From NCBI RefSeq assembly GCF_014656295.1, contig NZ_BNCD01000004.1, forward strand, positions 310,001 through 374,000: a stretch of 64,000 nucleotides of DNA, written 5' to 3'. Source of the stretch: Streptomyces sulfonofaciens. GTDB lineage: Bacteria; Actinomycetota; Actinomycetes; Streptomycetales; Streptomycetaceae. The notes below the pieces were generated by a model, which saw only the letters and a program-made list of their open reading frames with translations, made no database searches and was not told the DNA's origin. This document shows positions 15,040-25,850 of this stretch, in pieces. Made by a program: the position numbers and the translations under genes. Within the stretch, counting starts at the first letter, position 1. Each line of letters begins with the position of its first letter.

Positions 15040-17022
15040 GTGTCAGACGTCCGTGTGATCATCCAACGCGATTCCGAGCGGGAAGAGCGCGTGGTGACTG
15101 CGGGCACTACGGCCGCCGACCTCTTCGCCGGCGAGCGCACCGTGGTCGCGGCCCGGGTGGGCGGCGAGCTGAAGGACCTCGCGTACCAGGTCCAGGACGG
15201 CGAGCGGGTCGAGCCCGTGGAGATCTCCTCGCAGGACGGCCTGAACATCCTGCGCCACTCCACCGCGCACGTCATGGCCCAGGCCGTGCAGGAGATCTTC
15301 CCCGAGGCCAAGCTGGGCATCGGCCCGCCCATCCGGGACGGCTTCTACTACGACTTCGACGTGCCCGAGCCGTTCACCCCCGAGGACCTCAAGCGCATCG
15401 AGAAGAAGATGCAGGAGATCCAGAAGCGGGGCCAGCGGTTCTCGCGCCGCGTCACCACCGACGAGGCGGCGCGCGAGGAGCTGGCCGACGAGCCGTACAA
15501 GCTGGAGCTGATCGGCCTCAAGGGGAACGCGGCGCAGGCCGCCGACGGCGCCGACGCCGAGGTCGGCGGTGGCGAGCTGACCATCTACGACAACCTCGAC
15601 GCCAAGACCGGCGAGCTGTGCTGGAAGGACCTGTGCCGGGGCCCGCACCTGCCCAGCACCCGTGTCATCCCGGCGTTCAAGCTGATGCGCTCGGCGGCCG
15701 CCTACTGGCGCGGCAGCGAGAAGAACCCCCAGCTCCAGCGCATCTACGGCACCGCATGGCCGTCCAAGGACGAGCTGAAGGCGCACCTGGACCTCCTCGC
15801 CGAGGCCGAGCGGCGCGACCACCGCAAGCTGGGCACCGAGCTGGACCTCTTCTCCTTCCCCGAGGAGCTCGGCCCCGGCCTCGCGGTCTTCCATCCCAAG
15901 GGCGGCATCGTGCGCCGGGAGATGGAGACCTACTCCCGCAAGCGGCACGAGGACGCGGACTACGAGTTCGTGAACACTCCGCACATCTCCAAGGAACGCC
16001 TCTTCGAGATCTCGGGCCACCTGCCGAACTACTCCGACGGGATGTTCCCGCCGCTGCAGTTCGACGAGCAGAACTACCGCCTGAAGGCGATGAACTGCCC
16101 GATGCACAACCTGGTCTTCAAGGCCCGCGGCCGGTCCTACCGCGAACTCCCGCTGCGGCTCTTCGAGTTCGGCACGGTCTACCGCTACGAGAAGTCCGGC
16201 GTCGTGCACGGCCTGACCCGTTCGCGGGGCTTCACCCAGGACGACTCGCACATCTACTGCACCAAGGAGCAGATGCCGCAGGAGCTCGACTCGCTCCTCA
16301 CCTTCGTGCTCGACCTGCTGCGCGACTACGGCCTGCACGACTTCGAGCTGGAGCTTTCCACCCGCGACCCCGAGTCCGACAAGTTCATCGGCGAGGACGC
16401 GGAGTGGGAGGAGGCCACCGAGACCCTGCGGCAGGCCGCCGAGAAGCAGGGCCTGCCGCTGGTCCCTGACCCGGGCGGCGCCGCCTACTACGGTCCGAAG
16501 ATCTCCGTGCAGGCCCGTGACGCCATCGGCCGGTCCTGGCAGATGTCGACCATCCAGGTCGACTTCCAGCAGCCCAAGCGGTTCGCCCTGGAGTACACCG
16601 CTGCGGACGGCTCCAAGCAGCAGCCGGTCATGATCCACCGTGCCCTCTTCGGCTCCATCGAGCGGTTCTTCGCCGTACTGCTCGAGCACTACGCGGGCGC
16701 CTTCCCGGCGTGGCTCGCGCCGGTGCAGGCCGTCGGTATCCCGGTCGGCGACACCCATGTGCCCTACCTGGCGGAGTTCGCCAAGAAGGCCAAGGACCGG
16801 GGGCTGCGCGTCGAGGTCGACACCTCCACGGACCGCATGCAGAAGAAGATCAGGAACGCCCAGAAGCAGAAGATCCCGTTCATGGTGATCGTCGGCGACG
16901 ACGACATGAACGCGGGCACCGTCTCCTTCCGCTACCGCGACGGTTCCCAGGAGAACGGGATCCCCGTCGACGAGGCCCTGGCGAAGATCGAGAAGGTCGT
17001 CGAGGACCGCGCCCAGGTCTGA
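15040..17022 (+). CDS. thrS: threonyl-tRNA synthetase
   Basis: A 660-residue class II synthetase that charges tRNA-Thr with threonine. Domains in order: TGS (about 1-62); the editing domain with H-S-T-A-H-V-M-A near residue 73 and the second zinc-like motif C-R-G-P-H near 200; the catalytic core (about 265-540) with M-N-C-P-M-H-N and R-S-R-G-F-T-Q-D-D, which contact ATP and the tRNA end; and a C-terminal anticodon-binding domain (V-I-V-G-D-D-D). This is the standard full-length form. The start is GTG, with AGGAGAGA just upstream. A hairpin at 17039-17065 ends the gene. No T-box leader is recognised upstream. Confidence 0.97.
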   Translation: MSDVRVIIQRDSEREERVVTAGTTAADLFAGERTVVAARVGGELKDLAYQVQDGERVEPVEISSQDGLNILRHSTAHVMAQAVQEIFPEAKLGIGPPIRDGFYYDFDVPEPFTPEDLKRIEKKMQEIQKRGQRFSRRVTTDEAAREELADEPYKLELIGLKGNAAQAADGADAEVGGGELTIYDNLDAKTGELCWKDLCRGPHLPSTRVIPAFKLMRSAAAYWRGSEKNPQLQRIYGTAWPSKDELKAHLDLLAEAERRDHRKLGTELDLFSFPEELGPGLAVFHPKGGIVRREMETYSRKRHEDADYEFVNTPHISKERLFEISGHLPNYSDGMFPPLQFDEQNYRLKAMNCPMHNLVFKARGRSYRELPLRLFEFGTVYRYEKSGVVHGLTRSRGFTQDDSHIYCTKEQMPQELDSLLTFVLDLLRDYGLHDFELELSTRDPESDKFIGEDAEWEEATETLRQAAEKQGLPLVPDPGGAAYYGPKISVQARDAIGRSWQMSTIQVDFQQPKRFALEYTAADGSKQQPVMIHRALFGSIERFFAVLLEHYAGAFPAWLAPVQAVGIPVGDTHVPYLAEFAKKAKDRGLRVEVDTSTDRMQKKIRNAQKQKIPFMVIVGDDDMNAGTVSFRYRDGSQENGIPVDEALAKIEKVVEDRAQV

Positions 17023-17038
17023 CGCACGAGCTGTGGGA

Positions 17039-17065
17039 AGGCCTCCGGGAAGTGCCCGGGGGCCT
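17039..17065 (+). terminator. terminator of thrS
   Basis: An 11-bp stem (17039-17049 with 17055-17065, one G-T pair) and 5-nt loop, 17 bp after the thrS stop. There is no T-tract. Confidence 0.55.
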
Positions 17066-17103
17066 ATGCCCCGGGCGCCCCGCGAAGCCATATGCTGCAC
17101 TTC

Positions 17104-17652
17104 ATGACGAGTGAGCCGGAGCAGCAGATCGGGGTCGGAACGCCGGACGCCTTCCAGCGCCTGTGGACGCCCCATCGGATGGCCTACATCCAGGGCGAGA
17201 ACAAGCCGACCGGCCCGGGAGCCGGTGACGGTTGCCCCTTCTGCTCCATTCCGTCCAAGTCCGACGAGGACGGGCTGATCATCAAGCGGGGCGAGCAGGT
17301 GTACGCGGTGCTGAACCTCTACCCGTACAACGGCGGCCACCTGATGGTCGTCCCCTTCCGGCATGTCGCCGACTACACGGACCTCACCACCGAGGAGACC
17401 GCGGAACTCGCCGAGCTCACCAAGCAGGCGATGACGGCCCTGCGGGTCGCCTCGGGGGCGCACGGCTTCAATATCGGCATGAACCAGGGCGCCGTAGCCG
17501 GCGCGGGCATCGCCGCCCACCTCCACCAGCACGTCGTGCCCCGCTGGGGCGGCGACACCAACTTCATGCCCGTCGTGGGGCACACGAAGGTGCTGCCCCA
17601 GCTCCTTGCGGACACCCGCGCGATGCTGGCGTCGGCCTGGCCGGCGGTGTAA
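17104..17652 (+). CDS. HIT-family nucleotide hydrolase/phosphorylase
   Basis: A 182-residue histidine-triad protein. The catalytic motif H-L-H-Q-H-V-V lies at about residue 142, the nucleotide-binding Y-P-Y-N-G-G-H-L-M-V-V-P at about 72, and an N-terminal C-P-F-C pair near 42. The family splits dinucleoside polyphosphates or nucleotide conjugates; actinobacterial members of this size resemble AP4A phosphorylases. ATG 17104 is chosen over 17095 because TATGCT (17091-17096) ends 7 nt before it and there is no ribosome site, so the mRNA is probably leaderless. In many Streptomyces this gene sits between thrS and the PIM lipid genes, as here. Confidence 0.88.
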   Translation: MTSEPEQQIGVGTPDAFQRLWTPHRMAYIQGENKPTGPGAGDGCPFCSIPSKSDEDGLIIKRGEQVYAVLNLYPYNGGHLMVVPFRHVADYTDLTTEETAELAELTKQAMTALRVASGAHGFNIGMNQGAVAGAGIAAHLHQHVVPRWGGDTNFMPVVGHTKVLPQLLADTRAMLASAWPAV

Positions 17653-18088
<436 letters not shown>

Positions 18089-19756
18089 CTATGCGTCGTA
18101 CACATCCGCCTTCCGCGGCGAGACGTCCTGGATCTGGCCGCTGAGGGCGCCGGAGCGGCTGCCGAACTTGTCCGTGTTGACGCCGTTCTCCTCCAGGACC
18201 TTGATCGCCGCCGCATGGACCACACGCAGCACCGGGGTGGCCGTGCGCAGCGCGTCATCGGCCATGAAGCGGTGCCGCCAGGGCTTGTCGGCCCAGGCGT
18301 GCCGCAGACCGAACGGCTCGGGCAGCGCCAGGCTGCCGCCCAGGAAGTCGAGCAGCGGCGGATACCAGGTGAACGGTGCCCGGACCGCGAGCCGTACCAC
18401 CTCGTCCGGCTTGACCACCGGCAGGGTGATGCTCTTGGTCTCCCAGAACCTGATCGGCTTCGCCACCGTCTTCTTCTCGGGCGAGGGCTTCGACGTGAAG
18501 AGCGGGTGCACCGGCCCCAGCGCATGTCCCGTGACCTCGATGCGCAGCGTCTCGTGCAGCACCGTCACGGTGATCAGCATGGTGATCACCAGTTGGCCGT
18601 CCCACAGGGTGAACTGGACGCCCAGGTAGTGACGGTCGCCGCTGCCGAACTGCTGGTCGTTGCAGATGCGCTGGACCTCGTGGGGCTTGATCTGGAAGGC
18701 CTCCACGTTGGTGCCGCTCGGCCGGGAGACGCCGCCCGCGTTCTCCCCGATGGGCGTGACGATCCAGTGCCGTATCGACGGCTTCGGGAAACCGCCGGTG
18801 TGCAGCGGGCCGCGCTCCAGCATCCGCAACTGGTCGTGGATGGCGCGTATGACGTCCCAACTGCGGAAGGGATTGATCTCCTTGCCGGGCTCGCGCGGCA
18901 CCAGCTCCTCGGCCAACTGCCAGCTTCCCCAGCGGGTGCCCATGCCGAGGATGCCCTTCGGGCCGGCGTAGAAGACCGAGTTGGACTGCTGCTCCGCGGA
19001 CAGCTTGGCGAGGCCCTGCCGCAGTTGCTCGGCACCGGTCTCGTTGGGATGGGTGGGCACCGCCTCCGGGATCTTGGGGCCGACGCCACCGCCGGAGAGC
19101 AGGCCGGACCACCGGTCGCGGAGGTCCTGCGCCGTGCGCTCGCAGATCCGGCGGGCCCAGACCCACCCGATGACCGGTGCCACGACGGCGGCCCGCCCGT
19201 ACCAGGACCAGAAGCCGGTGAAGGGCAGCTTGACCAGGAAGATCACGGCCAGCACGGCGAAGCCGAGCAGCAGCGCGGAGGCCAGCGTGGAGGAACGCCG
19301 GCCGGTGGACTTGTTGATCACGCGCCGGAGCTGGAAGACCAGCAGCCAGACGATCAGGCCGGGCAGGAAGATCAGCCCGCACAGCGCCATCACGGCCGTC
19401 AGCCAACTGTCGCGGTGGCGGCGGATGCGGCTTGCGGCGAGGCAGTGCTCGACGACGACCTGCGGCTCGATGCCGAAGGACTGGATGAGCGGAGCCCGGC
19501 CGCCGCCCAGCATCCGCACCTGCACGGCACGCGAGAACGCCTCGCCGAGGTTGGGCTTGAACAGGGCGAGCTTGCCCGGTTTCACCTTCGACTGGTGCCA
19601 GTCGTTGTTGGCATCGAGGATCTTCTCGATGTCGCTGTCGCGGTACGCGGCCGATGCCAGGGCATGCGTGGCCGCGGTCTGGCCGGGCGCACCCGCGAGC
19701 GGGACCTGCGCTCCCGGCCTGAAATCGAATACGTCGTCCGCCACTGCCGCCCCCAC
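18089..19756 (-). CDS. large integral membrane protein, unknown function
   Basis: About 555 residues. The first 120 residues are soluble and include a conserved-looking region D-A-N-N-D-W-H-Q-S-K-V. Two strong membrane helices lie at about 121-141 and 154-174, with a third hydrophobic stretch near 186-198. The remaining 350 residues are a large soluble domain with a short hydrophobic segment (about 385-405). The layout, two to three helices between soluble domains, is seen in uncharacterised Streptomyces membrane proteins; no enzymatic motif is visible. The GTG at 19756 is used; a second GTG at 19744 has a better-placed GGGGG and may be the true start. It lies between the HIT gene and the EF-G paralogue. 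Confidence 0.7.
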   Translation of the reverse strand: MGAAVADDVFDFRPGAQVPLAGAPGQTAATHALASAAYRDSDIEKILDANNDWHQSKVKPGKLALFKPNLGEAFSRAVQVRMLGGGRAPLIQSFGIEPQVVVEHCLAASRIRRHRDSWLTAVMALCGLIFLPGLIVWLLVFQLRRVINKSTGRRSSTLASALLLGFAVLAVIFLVKLPFTGFWSWYGRAAVVAPVIGWVWARRICERTAQDLRDRWSGLLSGGGVGPKIPEAVPTHPNETGAEQLRQGLAKLSAEQQSNSVFYAGPKGILGMGTRWGSWQLAEELVPREPGKEINPFRSWDVIRAIHDQLRMLERGPLHTGGFPKPSIRHWIVTPIGENAGGVSRPSGTNVEAFQIKPHEVQRICNDQQFGSGDRHYLGVQFTLWDGQLVITMLITVTVLHETLRIEVTGHALGPVHPLFTSKPSPEKKTVAKPIRFWETKSITLPVVKPDEVVRLAVRAPFTWYPPLLDFLGGSLALPEPFGLRHAWADKPWRHRFMADDALRTATPVLRVVHAAAIKVLEENGVNTDKFGSRSGALSGQIQDVSPRKADVYDA

Positions 19757-20415
19757 TCGCCGCCACGCCCGTGCTCTTGCGGGCCCTTCCCGACTTCCTC
19801 GTCCAGCACACCTGTTGGTCAGGTCATCGACTTGATCGGGTCATCAGCGTATCGGGGTCGGAAGACATCCGCTGGAGCCTGTGGAAAACCTCCTCGGCCG
19901 CCCCGTCCGCACGGCCGCCGACGGCCCTCCACGTGCCGGTGAGGACGCCCGGAACCACAAGAGCCGGTCGGACGGGGCCCTCCGCACACCCACGCCGCGC
20001 CGGCGCTTCGACCAGCCCGTGCCCGGACGCCGGCCCGTTCCGCCGAGACCGGCACTCTGGCTCGTACGCGTACCCCACTCGGGCGGGTGCTGCCGTGCCC
20101 GCCCCGGCGCACCGGCCGGATCGGCCGCTCCCGGCCGCGCCGCCGCACCGGACTGCGCCACCGCTCCTGCCCGCCTGTCCGCCGCGGTCTCTCCGTCCCT
20201 CCGACTCGGTGGCCCGTCGCCCCTACGGGCCCGCTCGCCGTACCGGCTCGCACCGGCTCCTCCACTTCGCTGCGCGATGTCCCGCTGGTGTCGAGCCCGA
20301 TGCGCCCACCGGAGCCGCGCCCGCCGCTCGCGGAGCGGCAGAGCGGGCACCGTGTGTCACATCAGGCCACGTTGTGTCGTCCGATCATGCAGTGTCTCCC
20401 CGGTTGCGGGGCGAT
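19757..20415. other. 659-bp intergenic region
   Basis: No gene is supported; open frames are Arg/Pro/Ala-rich shadows. AGCGTA at 19846-19851 (TACGCT on the minus strand) is a possible -10 for the membrane protein gene. Confidence 0.45.
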
Positions 20416-22632
20416 TCATGCGACGGCCTCCGCCTGTCCGCGGATCCGGTCGGCGACCTGCGGCGGCATCGGCTCGTGCCGGACGTAGGAGCGCCCGAAC
20501 CGCGCCGTGCCGTGCGAGAGCGACCGCAGGTCCACCGCATAGCGGCCGATCTCGATCTCGGGTACGTCGGCCCGGATCAGGGTGCGCCCGCCCGCTGTCT
20601 GCTCGGTGCCGACCACGCGCCCACGCCGCCCCGAGAGATCACTCATCACCGCACCCACATAGGCGTCCTCGACGAGGACCCGCACTTGCGCAACGGGCTC
20701 CAGCAGATGGATCCGGGCGTCGGCCGCGGCCTCCCGCAGGGCGAGCGCGCCCGCCGTCTGGAAGGCCGCGTCGGAGGAGTCGACCGAGTGGGACTTGCCG
20801 TCCAGCAGCGTGACCCGGACGTCGACCAGCGGATGGCCGGTCGCCACGCCCTTCGCCGCCTGGCTGCGCACGCCCTTCTCCACGGACGGGATGAACTGCC
20901 GCGGCACCGCCCCGCCGACGACCTTGTCGACGAACTCGATCCCGCTGCCCTCCGGCAGCGGCTCCACCTCGATCTCGCAGATCGCGAACTGCCCGTGGCC
21001 GCCGGACTGCTTGACGTGCCGCCCGCGCCCGGCCGCCCTGCCCGCGAAGGTCTCCCGCAGGGACACCTTGTGCGGCACGAGGTCGACCTGTACGCCGTAG
21101 CGGGAGCGCAGCCGTTCCATGGCGACGTCCGCGTGGGCCTCGCCCAGGCACCACAGGACGAGCTGGTGGGTGTCCGGGTTCTGTTCGAGCCGCATGGTCG
21201 GGTCCTCGGCGACCAGCCGCGCAAGGCCCTGGGACAGCTTGTCCTCGTCGGCCTTGCCGTGCGCCTCGATGGCCAGCGGCAGCAGCGGATCGGGCATGTC
21301 CCACGCCTCGATCAGCAACGGCGCCTCACGTCCCGAGAGGGTGTCGCCGGTCTCCGCGTGGGCGAGCTTCGCGACGCAGGCGAGGTCTCCCGCCACGCAC
21401 TGCGCCAGCGGTCGCTGCTGCTTGCCGAACGGCGACGACAGCGCACCGAGTCGTTCGTCCGCCTCGTGCAGGGCGGGCTCCTGCTGGCCGCGGTCCACGA
21501 GGCCGTGTCCCGAGACGTGCACCGTCTCGTCGGGGCGCAGCGTGCCCGAGAACACCCTGACGAGGGAGACCCGCCCCACGTACGGGTCGGACGCGGTCTT
21601 CACCACCTCCGCGATCAACGGCCCTTCGGGGTCGCAGACCGGCGCGGGCCGCGACGCCCCCTGCGGAGTGGTCACGGCGGGCACCGCGTGCTCCAGGGGC
21701 GACGGGAAGCCGCCGGTGACCAGTTCGAGCAACTCCACGGTGCCGAGCCCCGCGCGGGCGCCGGCCGGGGCGGGGGCGGCGGCCAGCACCGGGTGGAACA
21801 CCCCGCGCGCCACCGCCTTCTCCAGGTCCGCCACCAGCGTCTCGACGCCGATCTCCGAGCCCTCCAGGTAGCGGTCCATGAGGGTCTCGTCCTCGCTCTC
21901 CGAGATGATGCCCTCGATGAGCCTGTTGCGGGACTCCGTGATCAGCGGCAGCCGCCGCTCGTCGGGCTCGCCCTCCCGGCGCGTGCCGGAGCCGTAGTCG
22001 TACAGGCGCTGCGACAGCAGGCCGATCAGCCCGGTCACCGGCGCGTGGCCGTCCGGCCCGGTGGCGCCGTGCTGCGGCAGGTACAGCGGCAGGACCGCGT
22101 CCGGGTCGTCGGCGCCGAACGCCTCGGCGCACACCCGGGTCATCTCCTCGAAGTCGGCGCGCGCGGCCTCCAGGTGGGTGATCACGATGGCGCGCGGCAT
22201 CCCGACGGCCGCGCACTCCTCCCACACGGCGCGCGGCGCGCCCGTGACGCCCTCGGCGCCCTCCGCCGCCGAGACCACGAAAAGGGCCGCGTCCGCGGCT
22301 CGCAGACCGGCCCTGAGTTCCCCGACGAAGTCGGCGTATCCGGGGGTGTCCAGCAGGTTGATCTTGTAGCCGCCCCATTCGAGCGGGACCACGGAGAGCT
22401 GGACCGAGCGCTGCTGGCGGTGCTCGATCTCGTCGTAGTCGGAAAGGGTGCCGCCGTCCTCGACGCGGCCCGCGCGGTTCACCGCCCCGGCCGCCAGCGC
22501 GAGTGCCTCCACCAGCGTCGTCTTGCCCGATCCGCTGTGGCCGACCAGGACCACGTTCCGTACCGAGGCGGGGTGGTCGGCCGTCGCTGCCCTGCCGGCG
22601 GCCCCGGGGTGTGTGTTCGCCTTGTCGCCCAT
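20416..22632 (-). CDS. EF-G-like GTPase (EF-G2)
   Basis: A 738-residue paralogue of elongation factor G with the full five-domain length. The P-loop G-H-S-G-S-G-K-T-T is at 31-39 and D-T-P-G-Y-A-D-F at 95-102. The switch I R-G-I-T-I motif is replaced by Q-R-S-V-Q-L. The guanine-specificity motif N-K-x-D is replaced by T-H-L-E at 152-155. Domain IV contains Q-S-G-G-H-G-Q-F, as in EF-G. In actinobacteria such proteins are kept beside the true EF-G, and their role in translation is unclear. ATG 22632 is chosen because the GTPase domain starts 25 residues later. The gene is divergent from the PIM lipid genes. Confidence 0.85.
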   Translation of the reverse strand: MGDKANTHPGAAGRAATADHPASVRNVVLVGHSGSGKTTLVEALALAAGAVNRAGRVEDGGTLSDYDEIEHRQQRSVQLSVVPLEWGGYKINLLDTPGYADFVGELRAGLRAADAALFVVSAAEGAEGVTGAPRAVWEECAAVGMPRAIVITHLEAARADFEEMTRVCAEAFGADDPDAVLPLYLPQHGATGPDGHAPVTGLIGLLSQRLYDYGSGTRREGEPDERRLPLITESRNRLIEGIISESEDETLMDRYLEGSEIGVETLVADLEKAVARGVFHPVLAAAPAPAGARAGLGTVELLELVTGGFPSPLEHAVPAVTTPQGASRPAPVCDPEGPLIAEVVKTASDPYVGRVSLVRVFSGTLRPDETVHVSGHGLVDRGQQEPALHEADERLGALSSPFGKQQRPLAQCVAGDLACVAKLAHAETGDTLSGREAPLLIEAWDMPDPLLPLAIEAHGKADEDKLSQGLARLVAEDPTMRLEQNPDTHQLVLWCLGEAHADVAMERLRSRYGVQVDLVPHKVSLRETFAGRAAGRGRHVKQSGGHGQFAICEIEVEPLPEGSGIEFVDKVVGGAVPRQFIPSVEKGVRSQAAKGVATGHPLVDVRVTLLDGKSHSVDSSDAAFQTAGALALREAAADARIHLLEPVAQVRVLVEDAYVGAVMSDLSGRRGRVVGTEQTAGGRTLIRADVPEIEIGRYAVDLRSLSHGTARFGRSYVRHEPMPPQVADRIRGQAEAVA

Positions 22633-22823
22633 GCTGTGCCTCCCGGTCGCTTGCTCGGTGAGGTCCTGCCTGGCGCGGAGCGCTGCGGGCCGCGTGCGGT
22701 GACGGCTCCGGCGACGCCCGCGGTTGTCCTTCGAGCTTTCCACTCCCGTCATGGTGCGTCCATACGTCGTACGGGATCCCGCCGGCCTCGGGTGCCCGGG
22801 GGCCGCCCCCGTGCGCGCGTGGC

Positions 22824-22829
22824 TACGAT
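22824..22829 (+). promoter_or_regulatory. possible -10 of the PIM gene cluster
   Basis: TACGAT lies 53 bp before the PIP synthase start; no clear -35 is visible. Confidence 0.35.
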
Positions 22830-22882
22830 GGGCCATCCGGCGGCCAGCAGGGGCCGCCCGTCCCACGGACCCCGGGAAAACC

Positions 22883-23548
22883 ATGCTGAACAAGTACGCG
22901 CGTGCGTTCTTCACGCGTGTCCTCACCCCGTTCGCCGCCTTCCTCATCCGCCGCGGGGTCAGCCCCGACACGGTCACCCTGCTCGGTACGGCCGGGGTGG
23001 TGGTGGGCGCACTGGTCTTCTTCCCGCGTGGCGAGTTCTTCTGGGGCACGGTCGTCATCACGCTGTTCGTCTTCTCGGACCTGGTGGACGGCAACATGGC
23101 CCGCCAGCTCGGCCGCTCCAGCCGGTGGGGGGCGTTCCTCGACTCCACGCTCGACCGCGTCGCCGACGCCGCCGTATTCGGCGGCCTCGCGCTCTGGTAC
23201 GCGGGCCGCGGCAACGACGACATCCTCTGCGCCGTCACCCTGTTCTGCCTGGCCAGCGGCCAGGTGGTGTCGTACACCAAGGCGCGCGGCGAGTCGATCG
23301 GGCTGCCGGTCGCGGTGAACGGCCTGGTGGAGCGCGCGGAGCGTCTTGTGGTCACGCTGGTGGCGGCCGGTCTCGCGGGACTGCACAAGTTCGGTGTGCC
23401 GGGCATCCAGGTGCTCCTGCCGATCGCCCTGTGGGCCGTCGCGGTGGGCAGCCTGGTCACGCTCGTCCAGCGGGTCGTCACGGTCCGCAAGGAGGCCGCC
23501 GAGGCGGACGCCGCCCCGGCGCAGAGCGGCAGCGGGGCCGCCTCGTGA
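22883..23548 (+). CDS. pgsA: phosphatidylinositol phosphate synthase (CDP-alcohol phosphotransferase)
   Basis: A 221-residue membrane enzyme. The CDP-alcohol phosphotransferase signature D-G-x2-A-R-x8-G-x3-D-x3-D is complete, starting at about residue 68 (V-D-G-N-M-A-R). Six hydrophobic segments fit the family topology. In actinobacteria this position encodes the enzyme joining CDP-diacylglycerol and inositol-1-phosphate, the first step to phosphatidylinositol mannosides. The stop overlaps the next start (GTGA), and the acyltransferase and mannosyltransferase genes follow in the same way, which supports this substrate over glycerol phosphate. Confidence 0.88.
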   Translation: MLNKYARAFFTRVLTPFAAFLIRRGVSPDTVTLLGTAGVVVGALVFFPRGEFFWGTVVITLFVFSDLVDGNMARQLGRSSRWGAFLDSTLDRVADAAVFGGLALWYAGRGNDDILCAVTLFCLASGQVVSYTKARGESIGLPVAVNGLVERAERLVVTLVAAGLAGLHKFGVPGIQVLLPIALWAVAVGSLVTLVQRVVTVRKEAAEADAAPAQSGSGAAS

Positions 23549-24651
23549 GCGGCACCCAGGATCCGTCCGGGACCGGCGCCGGCGCCCAGGGCCCTTCGGG
23601 CATCGGCGGCAAGGACTCTTCAGGCAGCGGCGGCAGGCGCCCTTCCGGTACCGGAAGGGGCACGGGCCCGCGCGGTGCCACCGCCGTGTCCGCAGGCCCC
23701 GCCCCCGCCGGCCTCGCGGCCAGAGCCGCCGAGCACCTGAGCGACGCGCTGTACGGCCTTGGCTGGGGCACCGTCAAAAGGCTCCCGGAGCCCGTCGCCG
23801 TACGGCTCGGCACGACCATCGCGGACACCGCCTGGAAGCGGCGCGGCAAGGGCGTGCTGCGCCTGGAGCGCAACCTCGCGCGCGTGGTGCCCGACGCCGG
23901 CCCGGAGCGGCTCAGCGCGCTCTCCAAGGCGGGCATGCGTTCCTACATGCGCTACTGGATGGAGTCCTTCCGGCTCCCCGCCTGGAGCGAGGAGCGGATC
24001 AGGGAAGGCTTCGATCCCAAGGACGTGCACCACCTGACCGACGGCCTCGCCTCGGGCCGGGGCGTCATCCTCGCGCTGCCCCACCTCGGCAACTGGGACC
24101 TGGCGGGCGCCTGGGTCACCACGGCGCTGGGGACGCCCTTCACCACCGTCATGGAGCGGCTCAAGCCTGAGACCCTCTACGACAGGTTCGTCGCCTACCG
24201 GGCCGGCCTCGGCATGGAGGTGCTCCCGCACACCGGCGGCTCCGCCTTCGGCACCCTGGCCCGGCGGCTGCGCGCGGGCGGCCTGGTGTGCCTGGTCGCC
24301 GACCGCGACCTGTCCGCGTCCGGCGCCGAGGTGACGTTCTTCGGCGAGCGCACGAGGATGCCGGCAGGCCCGGCGATACTCGCGCAGCAGACCGGGGCCC
24401 TGCTGCTGCCGGTCACCCTCTGGTACGACCGGTCACCGGTCATGCAGGGGCGGGTGCATCCGGCCATCGACGTCCCCGCGACAGGCAACCGTCTCGAAAA
24501 GGCGTCCGCGATGACTCAGGCCCTCGCCGACGTCTTCGCCGCGGGGATCGCCGAACACCCTGAGGACTGGCACATGCTGCAACGGCTCTGGCTCGCCGAC
24601 CTGGACCCGCAGCGGGAGCAGGCCGCCGAGGACACCCGGGAGACACCGTGA
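23545..24651 (+). CDS. phosphatidylinositol mannoside acyltransferase (LABLAT family)
   Basis: A 368-residue protein. Residues 1-60 are Gly/Ser/Thr-rich and probably disordered. The rest is the HtrB/LpxL-type acyltransferase domain with the catalytic H-x4-D in L-P-H-L-G-N-W-D-L-A near residue 180 and the R-D-L-S-A-S-G region that binds the lipid phosphate. In mycobacteria the equivalent PatA acylates the mannose of PIM. The gene overlaps both neighbours by 4 bp (GTGA), so the three genes are translationally coupled. The exact acceptor is inferred from context. Confidence 0.85.
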   Translation: MSGTQDPSGTGAGAQGPSGIGGKDSSGSGGRRPSGTGRGTGPRGATAVSAGPAPAGLAARAAEHLSDALYGLGWGTVKRLPEPVAVRLGTTIADTAWKRRGKGVLRLERNLARVVPDAGPERLSALSKAGMRSYMRYWMESFRLPAWSEERIREGFDPKDVHHLTDGLASGRGVILALPHLGNWDLAGAWVTTALGTPFTTVMERLKPETLYDRFVAYRAGLGMEVLPHTGGSAFGTLARRLRAGGLVCLVADRDLSASGAEVTFFGERTRMPAGPAILAQQTGALLLPVTLWYDRSPVMQGRVHPAIDVPATGNRLEKASAMTQALADVFAAGIAEHPEDWHMLQRLWLADLDPQREQAAEDTRETP

Positions 24652-25850
24652 AGATCGGCATCGTCTGCCCCTACTCCTGGGACGTGCCCGGGGGCGTCCA
24701 GTTCCACATCCGCGACCTGGCGGAGCACCTGATCGGCCGCGGCCACGAGGTGTCCGTGCTCGCCCCCGCGGACGACGACACGCCCCTGCCGCCGTACGTG
24801 GTCTCCGCGGGCCGCGCCGTGCCCGTGCCCTACAACGGGTCGGTCGCCCGGCTCAACTTCGGCATCCTCTCGGCGGCCCGGGTGCGCCGCTGGCTGCACG
24901 ACGGCTCGTTCGACGTCATCCACATCCACGAGCCCAGCTCCCCGTCGCTGGGGCTGCTCACCTGCTGGGCCGCCCAGGGGCCCATGGTCGCCACCTTCCA
25001 CACGTCCAACCCGCGCTCCAAGGCGATGATCGCCGCGTACGCGCTGTTGCAGCACGCCCTGGAGAAGATCAGCGCACGCATCGCGGTCAGCGAGTACGCC
25101 CGGCGCACCCTCGTCGAGCACCTCGGAGGTGACGCCGTCGTCATCCCGAACGGGGTGGACGTCGATTTCTTCGCCAAGGCGGAGCCGCAGGCCGCGTGGC
25201 AGTCGGAGCTCACCCGGGGCACGACCGCGGGCGACGGGCCGGCCGCCGGCGGCACGATCGGCTTCATAGGGCGCATCGACGAGCCGCGCAAGGGCCTGCC
25301 GGTGCTGATGAGGGCCCTGCCGAAGATCCTCGCGGAGCGCCCCGGCACCCGCCTCCTGGTCGCAGGGCGCGGCGACCGCAAGGAGGCCCTCGAGAACCTG
25401 CCGAGGCAGATGCACGCGCGCGTGGAGTTCCTCGGCATGGTCAGCGACGAGGACAAGGCCCGGCTGCTGCGCAGCGTCGACCTCTACGTGGCGCCCAACA
25501 CCGGCGGTGAAAGCTTCGGGATCATCCTCGTGGAGGCCATGTCCGCGGGAGCGCCGGTACTGGCCTCGGACCTCGACGCCTTCGCGCAGGTCCTGGACCA
25601 CGGCCAGGCGGGCGAGCTGTTCGCCAACGAGGACGCCGACGCGCTGGCCGCCGCGGCGGTACGCCTGCTCGGCGACGAGGCGCGCCGCGCCGAGCTGCGC
25701 AGGCGCGGCAGCGCCCATGTGCGGCGCTTCGACTGGTCGACGGTCGGTGCCGACATCCTGGCCGTCTACGAGACCGTCGCGGACGGCGCGGCCTCCGTGG
25801 CCGCCGACGAGCGCACCACGGGGCTGCGGGCCCGGCTGGGGCTGGACTAG
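24648..25850 (+). CDS. pimA: GT4 glycosyltransferase, PimA-like mannosyltransferase
   Basis: A 400-residue GT-B fold enzyme. The N-terminus [16 protein letters not shown] and the early H-I-H-E-P match PimA. The donor half has [13 protein letters not shown] and the E-x7-E-type motif in [15 protein letters not shown]. PimA transfers the first mannose from GDP-mannose to phosphatidylinositol at the inner membrane face. It follows PIP synthase and the PIM acyltransferase with 4-bp overlaps, so the operon builds acylated PIMs. Confidence 0.88.
   Translation: MKIGIVCPYSWDVPGGVQFHIRDLAEHLIGRGHEVSVLAPADDDTPLPPYVVSAGRAVPVPYNGSVARLNFGILSAARVRRWLHDGSFDVIHIHEPSSPSLGLLTCWAAQGPMVATFHTSNPRSKAMIAAYALLQHALEKISARIAVSEYARRTLVEHLGGDAVVIPNGVDVDFFAKAEPQAAWQSELTRGTTAGDGPAAGGTIGFIGRIDEPRKGLPVLMRALPKILAERPGTRLLVAGRGDRKEALENLPRQMHARVEFLGMVSDEDKARLLRSVDLYVAPNTGGESFGIILVEAMSAGAPVLASDLDAFAQVLDHGQAGELFANEDADALAAAAVRLLGDEARRAELRRRGSAHVRRFDWSTVGADILAVYETVADGAASVAADERTTGLRARLGLD

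Noticed and set aside
14130..16469. Open frame of 779 codons overlapping thrS
   Set aside because: It is thrS read out of frame, extended through a non-coding gap.
19771..24651. Open frame of over 1600 codons on the plus strand
   Set aside because: Only its last part (from 23545) is the PIM acyltransferase. The rest is antisense to the EF-G paralogue and crosses a non-coding gap; long empty frames are normal at this G+C.
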